From NCBI GenBank assembly GCA_001184205.1, contig LBMP01000005.1:1-64000 (forward strand): DNA of 64,000 nt, written 5' to 3'. Positions 43,112 to 51,548 of the stretch are shown here, piece by piece. A program made the position numbers and the translations under genes. The notes under the pieces were generated by a model. The model saw only the letters and a program-made list of their open reading frames with translations. It did not search any database and was not told the DNA's origin. Origin of the DNA: Desulfocarbo indianensis (GTDB lineage Bacteria > Desulfobacterota > Desulfarculia > Desulfarculales > Desulfarculaceae). Within the stretch, counting starts at the first letter, position 1, and every line of letters begins with the position of its first letter.

Positions 43112-44152
43112 TTAAGCCGCCTTTTTCCAGCCGGGCCAGACCCCGGCCATCAGCTCCGCGAAGTCTTCGGCTCCCCAGCCCGCCAACATGCGGCGGCGGG
43201 CGGCCAGCCCCCGGCTTAAGTAACCCTTGAAGGCCAGGGAGAGCTGGTGGGCGTACTCCTGGGCCGCCTCCGCGCCGCCACCGGCCAGGGCCAGGGCGGC
43301 CTCCCCGGCCAGGCGGCCCGAGGTCAGGGCCTGGGGAATGCCCGCGCCGGTTATGGGGTGGGTGAGCCCGGCGGCGTCGCCGGCCAGCAGCAGGTTGCCC
43401 GCCGGGGCCGGCGGCCGGGGGCCGCCCACCGGGATGGCCCCCCCCCCCAGGGCCAGCACCCCCGGCTTGATGAGGCCCCGGCTTATGAGATCGCGCCGCA
43501 ATGCTTCCAGAAGGCTCAGGGGCTTGGCCCGGCCCAGGCAGCCCACGCCCAGATTGGCCGCCCGCCCCTTGGGAAACAGCCAGGCGTAGCCGCCCTCAAA
43601 GGCGGGGTCCAGAAACACCAGGGTGCGGTCCAGGGCCTTGGCCAGGGGCACCTCCACCTGCACGCCGGCCAGCAGCTCCTGGCGGCCCAGCCCGAAGGCC
43701 CTGGCCGTGGCCGAGGCCGCGCCGTCGGCCGCCAGCACGCAGCCGGCCGCCACCTCGCGCCTGTCCCGGCCTTTCTGGATGACGAGCCGCCCGTCGCGGA
43801 CTCCCGCCAGGCTGGCCCCCGCCTCCAGCACCGCCCCGGCCTGGGCCGCGCCCAGGGCCAGGTCGTGGTCGAACACCTGCCGGTCCAATATCCAGCCCGG
43901 AGTCGGCGCGTACTGGCTGCGCCCGCCCAGCCGGGTCTCCATGCCCTCCACCGGCTGCACCTTGCAGCGGGCGGGCAAATCCATCTCCAGGCTTAAGGCC
44001 CTGGGAACGAACTCGGCGCAATGGGGCAGGGCCCCGGCCCGGCGCTTGCGTTCCACCACCAGCACCCTGGCCCCGCCCTGGGCCGCGGCCAGGGCCGCGC
44101 AGGAGCCGGCCGGACCGGCCCCGATTACGGCCACGTCCCAGGTCTCAGGCAT
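43112..44152 (-). CDS. FAD-dependent geranylgeranyl-reductase-type flavoprotein, LipT-like
   Basis: Flavoprotein of 346 residues. The N-terminal dinucleotide fold has GAGPAGSCAAL (residues 11-21), and the FAD ribityl-phosphate motif LLAGDAAGLTHPITGAGI lies near 270-287, both typical of the geranylgeranyl reductase group. In lipoate assembly clusters of sulfur oxidisers a protein of this family, LipT, accompanies lipS1 and lipS2 and is thought to supply electrons. The ATG overlaps the ligase gene by 8 bp. Context makes lipid saturation, the other common role of this family, less likely. Confidence 0.75.
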   Translation of the reverse strand: MPETWDVAVIGAGPAGSCAALAAAQGGARVLVVERKRRAGALPHCAEFVPRALSLEMDLPARCKVQPVEGMETRLGGRSQYAPTPGWILDRQVFDHDLALGAAQAGAVLEAGASLAGVRDGRLVIQKGRDRREVAAGCVLAADGAASATARAFGLGRQELLAGVQVEVPLAKALDRTLVFLDPAFEGGYAWLFPKGRAANLGVGCLGRAKPLSLLEALRRDLISRGLIKPGVLALGGGAIPVGGPRPPAPAGNLLLAGDAAGLTHPITGAGIPQALTSGRLAGEAALALAGGGAEAAQEYAHQLSLAFKGYLSRGLAARRRMLAGWGAEDFAELMAGVWPGWKKAA

Positions 44153-45728
44153 GGGCCCGCTCCGGGCTCATGATGCGCGCCACCTTTTCGATGAGGCCCT
44201 GGTTCATTTCGGTCTGGTTGTCAAAGCGGCCGCGATAGGCGTCCATGCCCTTGCCCAGGTCGTAGCAGGTGGTGGAATCCAGGTTGACCAGCACCCCGCG
44301 GGCGCCGCTGCCCTCCATTTCCCGCTGGTGCTTGCAATAGAAGGCCTCGCAGCAGGAGCCCAGGAAAACGCCGCCTTGCCGGGAGATGATTCGCAAATTT
44401 TCCATCAGGTGCTCGAAGCTTTGAATGGAAACCGGCCGCAAGCCCAGCTCATGGGCCAGGCCGTAAAGCGGCTGGAATTGGCACTCGCCGCACTGGGCGC
44501 AGTCCGCCACGAAGCGGTATTCGCAGTCCAGGGGCTTGGAGCAATAGGGCAAGAGCAGCCAGTCCGCCCGGATGCCGCCCATTTCCCGCGGCTCCAGGCC
44601 CACCAGGAAAAGCTCGGCCGCCTCCTCCTCGCTGAAGCTGCGGCCCAGCTCCCGCCGCGCGGCGGCGTGGGCCACGGCCCCGGCCACCTCCTGGGGGGAG
44701 ATGCCCAAAAGCTCGCCATCCGCGCCGCGCAAGAATTCCAAGACCACGGCGTGCAGGGCCTCGGGCTTGGCCTTTTGGCCCATGAGCGCCGCTTCCAGAT
44801 CGAACACCAGGCGCTGGGGCTGGGCGAAGAAATCCCCGCTGATGAGCGCCTTCTGCACCCGGAGCCCCCGCGCGTCCAGCCAGAGCACCACCCGCAGGTT
44901 GCCCTGGTCGGTTTGCAGGATGTGCCTTAGCCAGGCCGGGCGGACCCTGCCGCCTCCGCGCCGGGAGCCGCTTTTCAAATGGACCCACTCGTCGCTTTGG
45001 TAATAGGGCAGGCGCTGGGCGACCTCCTGGCGCTCATCCGGGCTCAGGCCGCCGGGCTTAAGCTGCAAGCCGAGGCTTTGGCTGAACTCGTCGGCGATGG
45101 CCCGCTTCAGGTCCGCCAGGTCCAAGGGACCGATCAGGTCTTCCACAAAGGCCAGCCGCTGCATGAGGGATTCGATCTCCCGCTTCTTCAGCTTTTCCAC
45201 CGGCACCCGCAAGGCACGCAGGAAGCGCTCGATCTCGTTTTTGACGAGCACCGTGCCCTGGAACAGGGCGCCGTTGTCCAGCACGAAACCGCCGGTGCCG
45301 GATATCTTGCGGCCGTCCACTTCTATATCGTTGCGGGGCCGGAAACTGGCCTCCAGGCCCAGGCGGCGATAGGCCCGCGCCGCGGCCTGGCAGATGCGGG
45401 CCAGGCCGGCCTCGAAGCCGCCGGCGAAAGGCCCCTGGCCCTGCGGCGCGATGAGCTCCCAGCCCAGGGCCGAGGATTGGAACAATAAGGCCCCGCCGCC
45501 GGTGAGGCGGCGATTGACCTCTATGCCGTTCCGGCGGCAGAAATCCAGGCGAAGCTCGCGCTCGGCCTCCTGGTGATAGCCCAGGAGGGCGGCGTCCGGC
45601 TTGAAGCGCAGAAAGCGCAGGGTGGGCGGACTCAAGCCCTGGCCCGCCCGGCGGGTCAGCACCTCGTCCAGGGCCATGTTTTCCGCCGCGCTCAAAAGGC
45701 CGGCATCCAATAGCCTGAAACTCGCCAA
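44145..45728 (-). CDS. Lipoate-protein ligase (LplA-LplB) fused to a DUF116 domain
   Basis: Protein of 527 residues with three parts. Residues 1-240 are the ligase catalytic domain, with RRLTGGGAL (73-81) and Lys141 in GRKISGTGG, the adenylate-contact lysine. Residues about 250-370 match the LplB accessory domain (RLVFDLEAALMG). Residues about 385-520 match DUF116, with cysteines at 396, 402, 410, 413, 416, 459, 460, 465 and 488, enough for an Fe-S cluster. It would attach octanoate or lipoate to E2 or GcvH proteins for the two radical SAM partners. The start is TTG at 45728 with AAGGGGGG upstream. The role of the DUF116 part is unknown. Confidence 0.85.
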   Translation of the reverse strand: MASFRLLDAGLLSAAENMALDEVLTRRAGQGLSPPTLRFLRFKPDAALLGYHQEAERELRLDFCRRNGIEVNRRLTGGGALLFQSSALGWELIAPQGQGPFAGGFEAGLARICQAAARAYRRLGLEASFRPRNDIEVDGRKISGTGGFVLDNGALFQGTVLVKNEIERFLRALRVPVEKLKKREIESLMQRLAFVEDLIGPLDLADLKRAIADEFSQSLGLQLKPGGLSPDERQEVAQRLPYYQSDEWVHLKSGSRRGGGRVRPAWLRHILQTDQGNLRVVLWLDARGLRVQKALISGDFFAQPQRLVFDLEAALMGQKAKPEALHAVVLEFLRGADGELLGISPQEVAGAVAHAAARRELGRSFSEEEAAELFLVGLEPREMGGIRADWLLLPYCSKPLDCEYRFVADCAQCGECQFQPLYGLAHELGLRPVSIQSFEHLMENLRIISRQGGVFLGSCCEAFYCKHQREMEGSGARGVLVNLDSTTCYDLGKGMDAYRGRFDNQTEMNQGLIEKVARIMSPERAHA

Positions 45729-45755
45729 TCAGGCCCCCCTTGTCAGCAACGTCCC

Positions 45756-45780
45756 GCGGCCGGCTGGCACGCCCGGCCGC
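45756..45780 (-). terminator. GC hairpin between rng and the lipoate operon
   Basis: A perfect 8-bp inverted repeat (GCGGCCGG and CCGGCCGC, 9-base loop) lies in the 83-bp gap between the rng stop and the ligase start, with other GC-rich repeats beside it. There is no T-run, so it is not a standard intrinsic terminator. It may limit read-through or protect RNA ends between the two operon parts. Confidence 0.35.
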
Positions 45781-45811
45781 CGCGCCGGGCCCGCCACGGG
45801 CGGGAACAGGA

Positions 45812-47305
45812 TCAAACCCTGGGATGCAGCTCGAAATGCTCGGCGTGCAAATCCTGGTCCGCGGTGACGTATATGGTGAGTTGCAAGAGCTCTTCTATCT
45901 CCTCCAGGGGATAGCGCTCCTCCTGCAAAAGCACCTCGGCCACCCGAGGATGCACCCGCACCTCCACCGCGCTCAGATGGCTGCCCCGGTACTCGCGCTC
46001 CAGGGCGCGGAAAAGCTCGTAGCAAACCGTGGTGGGGTTCTTGATGAGCCCGCGTCCCCGGCAATAATAACAGGGCTCCTTCAAGGTCTCGGCCAGGGAT
46101 TCGCGTATGCGCTTGCGGGTCATCTCCACCAGGCCCAGGGCGCTCATGCCCAGGACGTTGGTCTTGGAGCGGTCCACGGCCAGCGCCTCCTTCAGCGCCT
46201 CCACCACCCGCTGGCGGTTGCCTTCCCGCTCCATGTCGATGAAATCGATCACTATGAGGCCGCCCACGTCCCTGAGCCGTATCTGATAGGCGATCTCCTT
46301 GACCGCCTCCAGGTTGGTCTTGAGGATGGTCTCCTCCAGGTTGTAGCCCCCCACGTAACGGCCGGTGTTGACGTCTATGGAGGTCAGCGCCTCGGTCTTT
46401 TCGATGACCACGTAGCCGCCGCTCTTGAGCCATATCTTGCGCTCCAGGGCCCGGTTCAGCTCCGCCTCCACCCCGTAGGCGTCGAAGATGGGCTCCCGGT
46501 CGGTGTAGAGCTCCACGCTGTCCAGAAGCCGGGGCATGGACTCGCTCACGAAATCCACCACCTCCTGGTACTCGCCGGGGCAATCGATCACCAGCCGGTC
46601 CACGTCGCGGGTGAAAAGGTCGCGCACCGCGCGCAGGCTCACCGAAAGGTCCTGGTGGAGAATCTCCGGAGCGCCGGCCCGCTGGCGGCGCTGATTGACG
46701 GAATCCCACAGGGAGCAGAGAAACTCCATCTCCGCGGCCAGCTTGTCCCGGCCGAAGCCCTCGCTCACGGTGCGGGCGATGAACCCCTTGCCCGGCGGGC
46801 GCATCTCCTCCAAGAGGTTGCGCAGGCGGGTCCGTTCCTCTTCGTCCTCAATGCGGCGGCTGATGCCCACGTGATCGATGGTGGGCATGAAAACCAGATT
46901 GCGCCCCGGCAGGGTTATGTGGGTGGTCAGGCGGGCGCCCTTGTTGCCCAGGGGCTCCTTGGCCACCTGCACCATGATCTCCTGACCCTCGCGCAAAAGC
47001 TCCTCGATGCGTTGCGCCCCGGACCGGCCGATGGCCTCCTCGGGCGCTTCCTGGGGCAGCAGTTCGTTTAGCTCGGGTTCGTCGGCCACGTCGCCCACAT
47101 AGAGGAAAGCGGCCTTGGGCAGGCCGATATCCACGAAGGCCGCCTGCATGCCGGGCAGCACCCTGGCCACCCGGCCCAGGTAGATGTTGCCGGCCAGCGA
47201 GCCTTCCCGGTGGCGCTCCACGTAGACCTCCAGGCACTGGCGGTTGTCCACCAGCGCCACCCTGGTCTCATAGGAACGCGCGTTGATCAATAGAGTGGTA
47301 GCCAT
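45812..47305 (-). CDS. rng: Ribonuclease G/E family endoribonuclease
   Basis: Endoribonuclease of 497 residues for rRNA 5' maturation and mRNA decay. The S1 domain is near residues 35-120 (GNIYLGRVARVLPGMQAAFV). The catalytic core has the metal-binding aspartates in TSIDVNTG and VIDFIDM, and the zinc-link cysteines in CYYCRGRG. It lacks the long C-terminal scaffold of RNase E, so RNase G fits better. It follows the fused radical SAM gene by 4 bp. Confidence 0.93.
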   Translation of the reverse strand: MATTLLINARSYETRVALVDNRQCLEVYVERHREGSLAGNIYLGRVARVLPGMQAAFVDIGLPKAAFLYVGDVADEPELNELLPQEAPEEAIGRSGAQRIEELLREGQEIMVQVAKEPLGNKGARLTTHITLPGRNLVFMPTIDHVGISRRIEDEEERTRLRNLLEEMRPPGKGFIARTVSEGFGRDKLAAEMEFLCSLWDSVNQRRQRAGAPEILHQDLSVSLRAVRDLFTRDVDRLVIDCPGEYQEVVDFVSESMPRLLDSVELYTDREPIFDAYGVEAELNRALERKIWLKSGGYVVIEKTEALTSIDVNTGRYVGGYNLEETILKTNLEAVKEIAYQIRLRDVGGLIVIDFIDMEREGNRQRVVEALKEALAVDRSKTNVLGMSALGLVEMTRKRIRESLAETLKEPCYYCRGRGLIKNPTTVCYELFRALEREYRGSHLSAVEVRVHPRVAEVLLQEERYPLEEIEELLQLTIYVTADQDLHAEHFELHPRV

Positions 47306-47309
47306 AGAC

Positions 47310-49859
47310 CTATGCTTCCCCCGCCGCCGCGTTGCAGATTGCCGCGCCCGAGGCCGCCTTGATCTTGAGCGCCCTGGCGGCCAGGGCGTCTTCCTGGCTG
47401 AGCCCGAAGACCTGGGTGAGTATCTCCGCCGGCTTGGGGCGTCCGCCGGCCCGGCCCACGGTCACCCTGAGCACCTGCTCTTCCATGGCCAAATCCTTCA
47501 GCGCCGCCTTGAGGTCGATGGCCCGCTCGCCCTTGGGCGTCACCCGCACCAGGCTGGACTCGCTGGCCTCCTGGAAGGCCCGCAAGCGCCGGGGGTCCAG
47601 GGAGGCCCGGCTGCGCACCAGATAGGTGACCTCGTCGGGTTCGGCCAAGCCCTCGCCGGGTATTTCCAGGCGGCCGTCGGCGATCTTGAGGCCGGCGGGC
47701 AGGGCCGGGTTGACCGCCCGCTCGATGGCCTGGGACCGGGGGGCGATGGGATCGCCCTGCACGGTCACCGACAAGGTCTCCACCAGGCTTTCCACGCCCA
47801 GGGGCAGGGCCGAGGCCGTCTTGACCAGGGGGTGGGGATGAAAGCCCAGGGAAAAGGCCACGCGGACGCCGGCCCTCTGCAGGGCGCGCACGATTTGGGA
47901 AATCATCTCCAAATGGCCCAGGAAGCGGGCCGGCCCGGTTTTTTCCAGGCGGAAACGATAGGTGATCCTTTCGCCTTCAGCGGCATCCTGCGGCGGCGGC
48001 GCGGGCAAGGCCCCCGCCAGATCGGGCAGGGAGGGGGTCAGGCGCGGCTTGATCAGCTTGTGGTCGCAAACCCCGCAATCGCCGCAGCGCCCGTGGCGGC
48101 AGTCCGGGGTGTTCACGCCGTCCGCGGCGCGCCGGCGCTCGGCCAGGAGGAATTCCCGAGTCGCCCCCACGTCTATGTGATCCCAGGGCAGCGGCCCCTC
48201 CAGGGAACGGGGGCCCAGGTAATCCGCCAGGTCCAAGCCAGCCCCGCGCATGGCCTCCAGCCAGGCCTCCAGGTTAAGCTCCTCGCTCCAGCCGTCAAAG
48301 CGGCAGCCGGCGGCCACGGCCAGCTCCAGCACCCGCGAGAGCCGGCGGTCGCCGCGGGATAGTATGCCCTCCAGCACGCTCTGCTCGGGCGAGTTCCATT
48401 TGGCGCGGACCTTGGAATCCTTGAGGCCGGCCTTGGCCAGGCCCAGGCGGCGGCGGGCTTCTTCCAGCCCCACCTGGGCCTCCCATTGAAACGGCGTGTG
48501 CGGCTTGGGCACGAAAATCCCCAGGCTGGCGTGCACCACCGGCTTCTTGCCGCGCCCCCGGCCGGCGCTCCTGGCCTCGGCCGCCACCAGTTGGCAGAGC
48601 CTGCCGATCTCCGCCAGGTCCTCGTCGCTCTCCAGGGGAAGGCCGATCATGAAATAGAGCTTGATCAGGTTCCAGCCCAGCTCGTACACCCGGCGGGCGG
48701 TGGCCAGAATCTGCTCCTCGGTCAAATCTTTGTTTATGGCCTGGCGCAGCCGCTGAGACCCGGCCTCCGGAGCCAGAGTGAAGCCGCTCTTGCGCACCCT
48801 TTTCACCTGGCGCACCAGCCCGTCGGACAGGGAATCCACCCGCAGGGAGGGCAGGCTCAGGCTCCAGCGCCGGGGCTCCAGTTGGTCCATGAGCAGCCTG
48901 GCCAAGGGCTCGATGCAGGAGTAATCGCCGCTGGAGAGCGACAGGAGAGCCAGTTCCTCCAGGCCGCTTTTGGCCAGGCCCTCCAGCGCGGCCCGGTTCA
49001 CCATGGCCGGCGAGCGCTCGCGCACCGGCCGGTAGATGTAGCCGGCCTGGCAGAAACGGCAGCCCCTGGTGCAGCCCCTGGCGATCTCCACGCCCAGGCG
49101 GTCGTGCACCGGCTTGACCAGGGGCACCACCTGGTCCACCGGCGGCGGGCAGGTTTCCAGATCGGCCACCACCCGCCGCCGCACCCTGGGCCGGGCGGGG
49201 TCCAGGGCGCGCACTCCCTTGAGCCGCCCATCCTGGTAAACCGGCTCGAAAAGCGAGGGCGCGTACACTCCATCCAACTCGGAGGCTTCCCGGTAGAGCC
49301 TTTCCCTGGGCCAGGCCTCCTGCTTGGCCCGCAAGAAAAGATCGGTCAGGGGGAGAATCATCTCCTCGGCCTCCCCCACCACGGCCAGGTCCAGGAAATC
49401 GGCCAAGGGCTCCGGGTTTACCATGCAGGGCCCGCCGGCGATCACCAGGGGATGCTCAAGGCCGCGCTGGGCGCGGCGCAGGGGCAGCCCGGCCAGGCGC
49501 AGCATGTGCAGCAGGTTGGCGTAGGTGAGCTCGTATTGCAGGGAGAAACCGATGACGTCAAAGGAGCCCAACTGGCGGCCGCTCTCCAGGGACCAGGGCG
49601 CCAGGCCCTTCTGGTCCATCAGGTCCATCAGGTCGGTCCAGGGCATGAACACCCGCTCCGCCGCCACCTCGGGGCGCGAGTTCAGGAGTTCATAAAGAAT
49701 CTTGAGGCCCAGATGGCTCATGGCGATCTCGTAGATCTCCGGAAAGGCCAGGGCGAAGTAGAGCCTCACCTCCTCCGGACTCTTTACCCGGCTGCCGGCC
49801 TCGCCGCCCACGTAGCGGGCCGGGCGGCTGACGCCTGCGATGAGGCCTTCCAATTCCAT
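47310..49859 (-). CDS. TIGR03960 radical SAM protein fused to a DUF2344 domain
   Basis: Protein of 849 residues. An N-terminal B12-binding-like domain (about 30-200, with GFSLQYELTYAN) precedes the radical SAM core, whose cluster motif is CTRGCRFCQAG near residue 260. A cysteine-rich link follows (CRHGRCGDCGVCDHK, about 605-620). The C-terminal part (about 650-849, RFRLEKTGPARFLGHLEM) is DUF2344/TIGR03936. In many bacteria the two halves are separate genes beside rng; here they are one. The reaction is unknown; steady linkage with rng suggests RNA or ribosome modification. Confidence 0.9.
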   Translation of the reverse strand: MELEGLIAGVSRPARYVGGEAGSRVKSPEEVRLYFALAFPEIYEIAMSHLGLKILYELLNSRPEVAAERVFMPWTDLMDLMDQKGLAPWSLESGRQLGSFDVIGFSLQYELTYANLLHMLRLAGLPLRRAQRGLEHPLVIAGGPCMVNPEPLADFLDLAVVGEAEEMILPLTDLFLRAKQEAWPRERLYREASELDGVYAPSLFEPVYQDGRLKGVRALDPARPRVRRRVVADLETCPPPVDQVVPLVKPVHDRLGVEIARGCTRGCRFCQAGYIYRPVRERSPAMVNRAALEGLAKSGLEELALLSLSSGDYSCIEPLARLLMDQLEPRRWSLSLPSLRVDSLSDGLVRQVKRVRKSGFTLAPEAGSQRLRQAINKDLTEEQILATARRVYELGWNLIKLYFMIGLPLESDEDLAEIGRLCQLVAAEARSAGRGRGKKPVVHASLGIFVPKPHTPFQWEAQVGLEEARRRLGLAKAGLKDSKVRAKWNSPEQSVLEGILSRGDRRLSRVLELAVAAGCRFDGWSEELNLEAWLEAMRGAGLDLADYLGPRSLEGPLPWDHIDVGATREFLLAERRRAADGVNTPDCRHGRCGDCGVCDHKLIKPRLTPSLPDLAGALPAPPPQDAAEGERITYRFRLEKTGPARFLGHLEMISQIVRALQRAGVRVAFSLGFHPHPLVKTASALPLGVESLVETLSVTVQGDPIAPRSQAIERAVNPALPAGLKIADGRLEIPGEGLAEPDEVTYLVRSRASLDPRRLRAFQEASESSLVRVTPKGERAIDLKAALKDLAMEEQVLRVTVGRAGGRPKPAEILTQVFGLSQEDALAARALKIKAASGAAICNAAAGEA

Positions 49860-49862
49860 AGA

Positions 49863-51515
49863 CTAGGCCGCCCTTCCCGCTTCCAGCGCCTGGCGGGCGC
49901 CGCGCACCTGCCGGTCCAGCGCGGCCAGGGTCTCGGGGCCGAGTTCCTCGCCGCCGGATTCCAGTTGGGCCAGCAGTTCGGCCAATTCCCGGCGCACCTG
50001 GGATACGCTGGGCCTGGCCGGCGGAGCCGCCGCCGCCTCCGCCCGGGGAGCCTCCACCGCAGCCGGCGGCGCAACCGCGGGCCGCGGGGCCGGCCGGCGG
50101 GGCCGCGCCGGACGCTCCAGGTGCAGGGTCTCGCCTATGCGCGGCACATGGAAAGACACCAGGGGAAAGCGTTCCTCGGCCAATTCCTTGAAGGCCAAGG
50201 AAGACTGCTCCTCGCCGTGCACCAGGTTCACTTTCAGGCCGGGCTTGACCAGGGGCTCCAGCCAGGTCATGAGTTCGTGCTGATCGGCATGGGCCGAGAA
50301 GCCGCCGATGGTGTGCACCGTGGCGCCCACCGATACGTCTTCCCTGAAAATTTTCACCTTGCGCGCGCCTTCCACCAGAAGCCGCCCCGTGGTTCCCTTG
50401 GCCTGGAAACCCACGATGACCACGTGGCAGTCCTTGCGCCACAGGTTGTGCTTCAGGTGGTGCTTGATGCGCCCGGCGCTGGCCATGCCGTTGCCCGCGA
50501 TTATCACCGCCGGCCCCTTGTGGAGATTGATGGCCCGGCTTTCTTCGGTGGAAAGGGTGAACTGGAGATTGGGCAGATCCAGGGGGGTGTGCCCCTTGTC
50601 CAGGAGTTCGGTGGTGGCTTCGTCGAAAAATTCCGGATGATCCCGGAAGATATTGGTGGCCCGGATGGCCAGGGGGGAATCCAGGAACACCGGCATGTCA
50701 GCGGGCATCTCGCCCCGCCGGTGGGCGGCGGACAGGGTGTAGATGATTTCCTGGGTGCGCTCCACGGCGAAAGCCGGAATCAAAACCTTGCCGCCCTGCT
50801 CATAGGCCGCGTGCACCACCTCGATCAGCTCCTTCTGGCTTTGTTCCAGGGTCTTGTGGGTGCGGTTGCCGTAGGTGGTCTCCATGAACAGGGTGTCCGG
50901 CGGATCAAAGGAATGAGGGTCCGGCACGATGAGCTGATTGGGCCGGCCGATATCCCCGGAAAAGCCCACCCGGTGGGTCTTGCCGCCGGCCTCCAGGGTC
51001 AGCAACAGGCTGGCCGCGCCCAGGATATGGCCCGCCGGCACGAAATTGGCCCCCACCCCGGCCATGAGCCGCAGGTCGACGTCCATCTCCACCGGCTGGA
51101 GCAAGGCGCTGGCCGCCTCCGCGTCCGGGCCTTCGTACAAAGGCTCTATGTCCTTGCCGCCCTTGCGCTTGTTCTTGCGGCTCTGCCACTGGGCTTCCAT
51201 TTCCTGGATATGGGCCGAATCGGCCCACAGGATGCGCAACAGCTCGGCCGTGGCCTTGCTGGCGTAAACCGGGCCGTTGTAGCCCAGGCGCACCAGCCGC
51301 GGCACCAGGCCGGAATGATCTATGTGGGCGTGGGTGATGTAGATGGCTTGCAGGTCCTGGGCCCGGTAGCGTCCGGTCTCCCAGTTGCGCTCCTCGATGC
51401 GGCGGCCGCCTTGAAACATGCCGCAATCCACCAGAAACACGGTGTCAGGATCGGGTTCCACGAGATAAGCCGACCCGGTCACCGTACGGGCCGCCCCCAG
51501 GCAGGTTATGCGCAT
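49863..51515 (-). CDS. Beta-CASP metallo-beta-lactamase nuclease with low-complexity tail
   Basis: CPSF73-like RNA nuclease of 550 residues. It has the MBL metal motif THAHIDHSG near residue 62, GHILGAAS near 155, the beta-CASP helicase-like domain, and C-terminal GFSAHADQ and HGEE motifs. From about residue 455 the sequence turns into a Pro/Ala/Arg-rich linker and ends in a helical segment, an addition not seen in typical members. The ATG at 51515 has an AAGGAG site; a second ATG 21 bp upstream is less likely. It leads the radical SAM/RNase G pair, suggesting a shared role in RNA metabolism. Confidence 0.9.
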   Translation of the reverse strand: MRITCLGAARTVTGSAYLVEPDPDTVFLVDCGMFQGGRRIEERNWETGRYRAQDLQAIYITHAHIDHSGLVPRLVRLGYNGPVYASKATAELLRILWADSAHIQEMEAQWQSRKNKRKGGKDIEPLYEGPDAEAASALLQPVEMDVDLRLMAGVGANFVPAGHILGAASLLLTLEAGGKTHRVGFSGDIGRPNQLIVPDPHSFDPPDTLFMETTYGNRTHKTLEQSQKELIEVVHAAYEQGGKVLIPAFAVERTQEIIYTLSAAHRRGEMPADMPVFLDSPLAIRATNIFRDHPEFFDEATTELLDKGHTPLDLPNLQFTLSTEESRAINLHKGPAVIIAGNGMASAGRIKHHLKHNLWRKDCHVVIVGFQAKGTTGRLLVEGARKVKIFREDVSVGATVHTIGGFSAHADQHELMTWLEPLVKPGLKVNLVHGEEQSSLAFKELAEERFPLVSFHVPRIGETLHLERPARPRRPAPRPAVAPPAAVEAPRAEAAAAPPARPSVSQVRRELAELLAQLESGGEELGPETLAALDRQVRGARQALEAGRAA

Positions 51516-51548
51516 GCCAAGCTCCTTAGCTGCCAACAGGTTGCATGA

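Noticed and set aside
48486-51548. Plus-strand open frame of 1020 codons across the radical SAM and beta-CASP genes
   Set aside because: It is antisense to two genes with complete conserved motifs, and its composition (Gln, His, Gly, Pro) is that of shadow translation.
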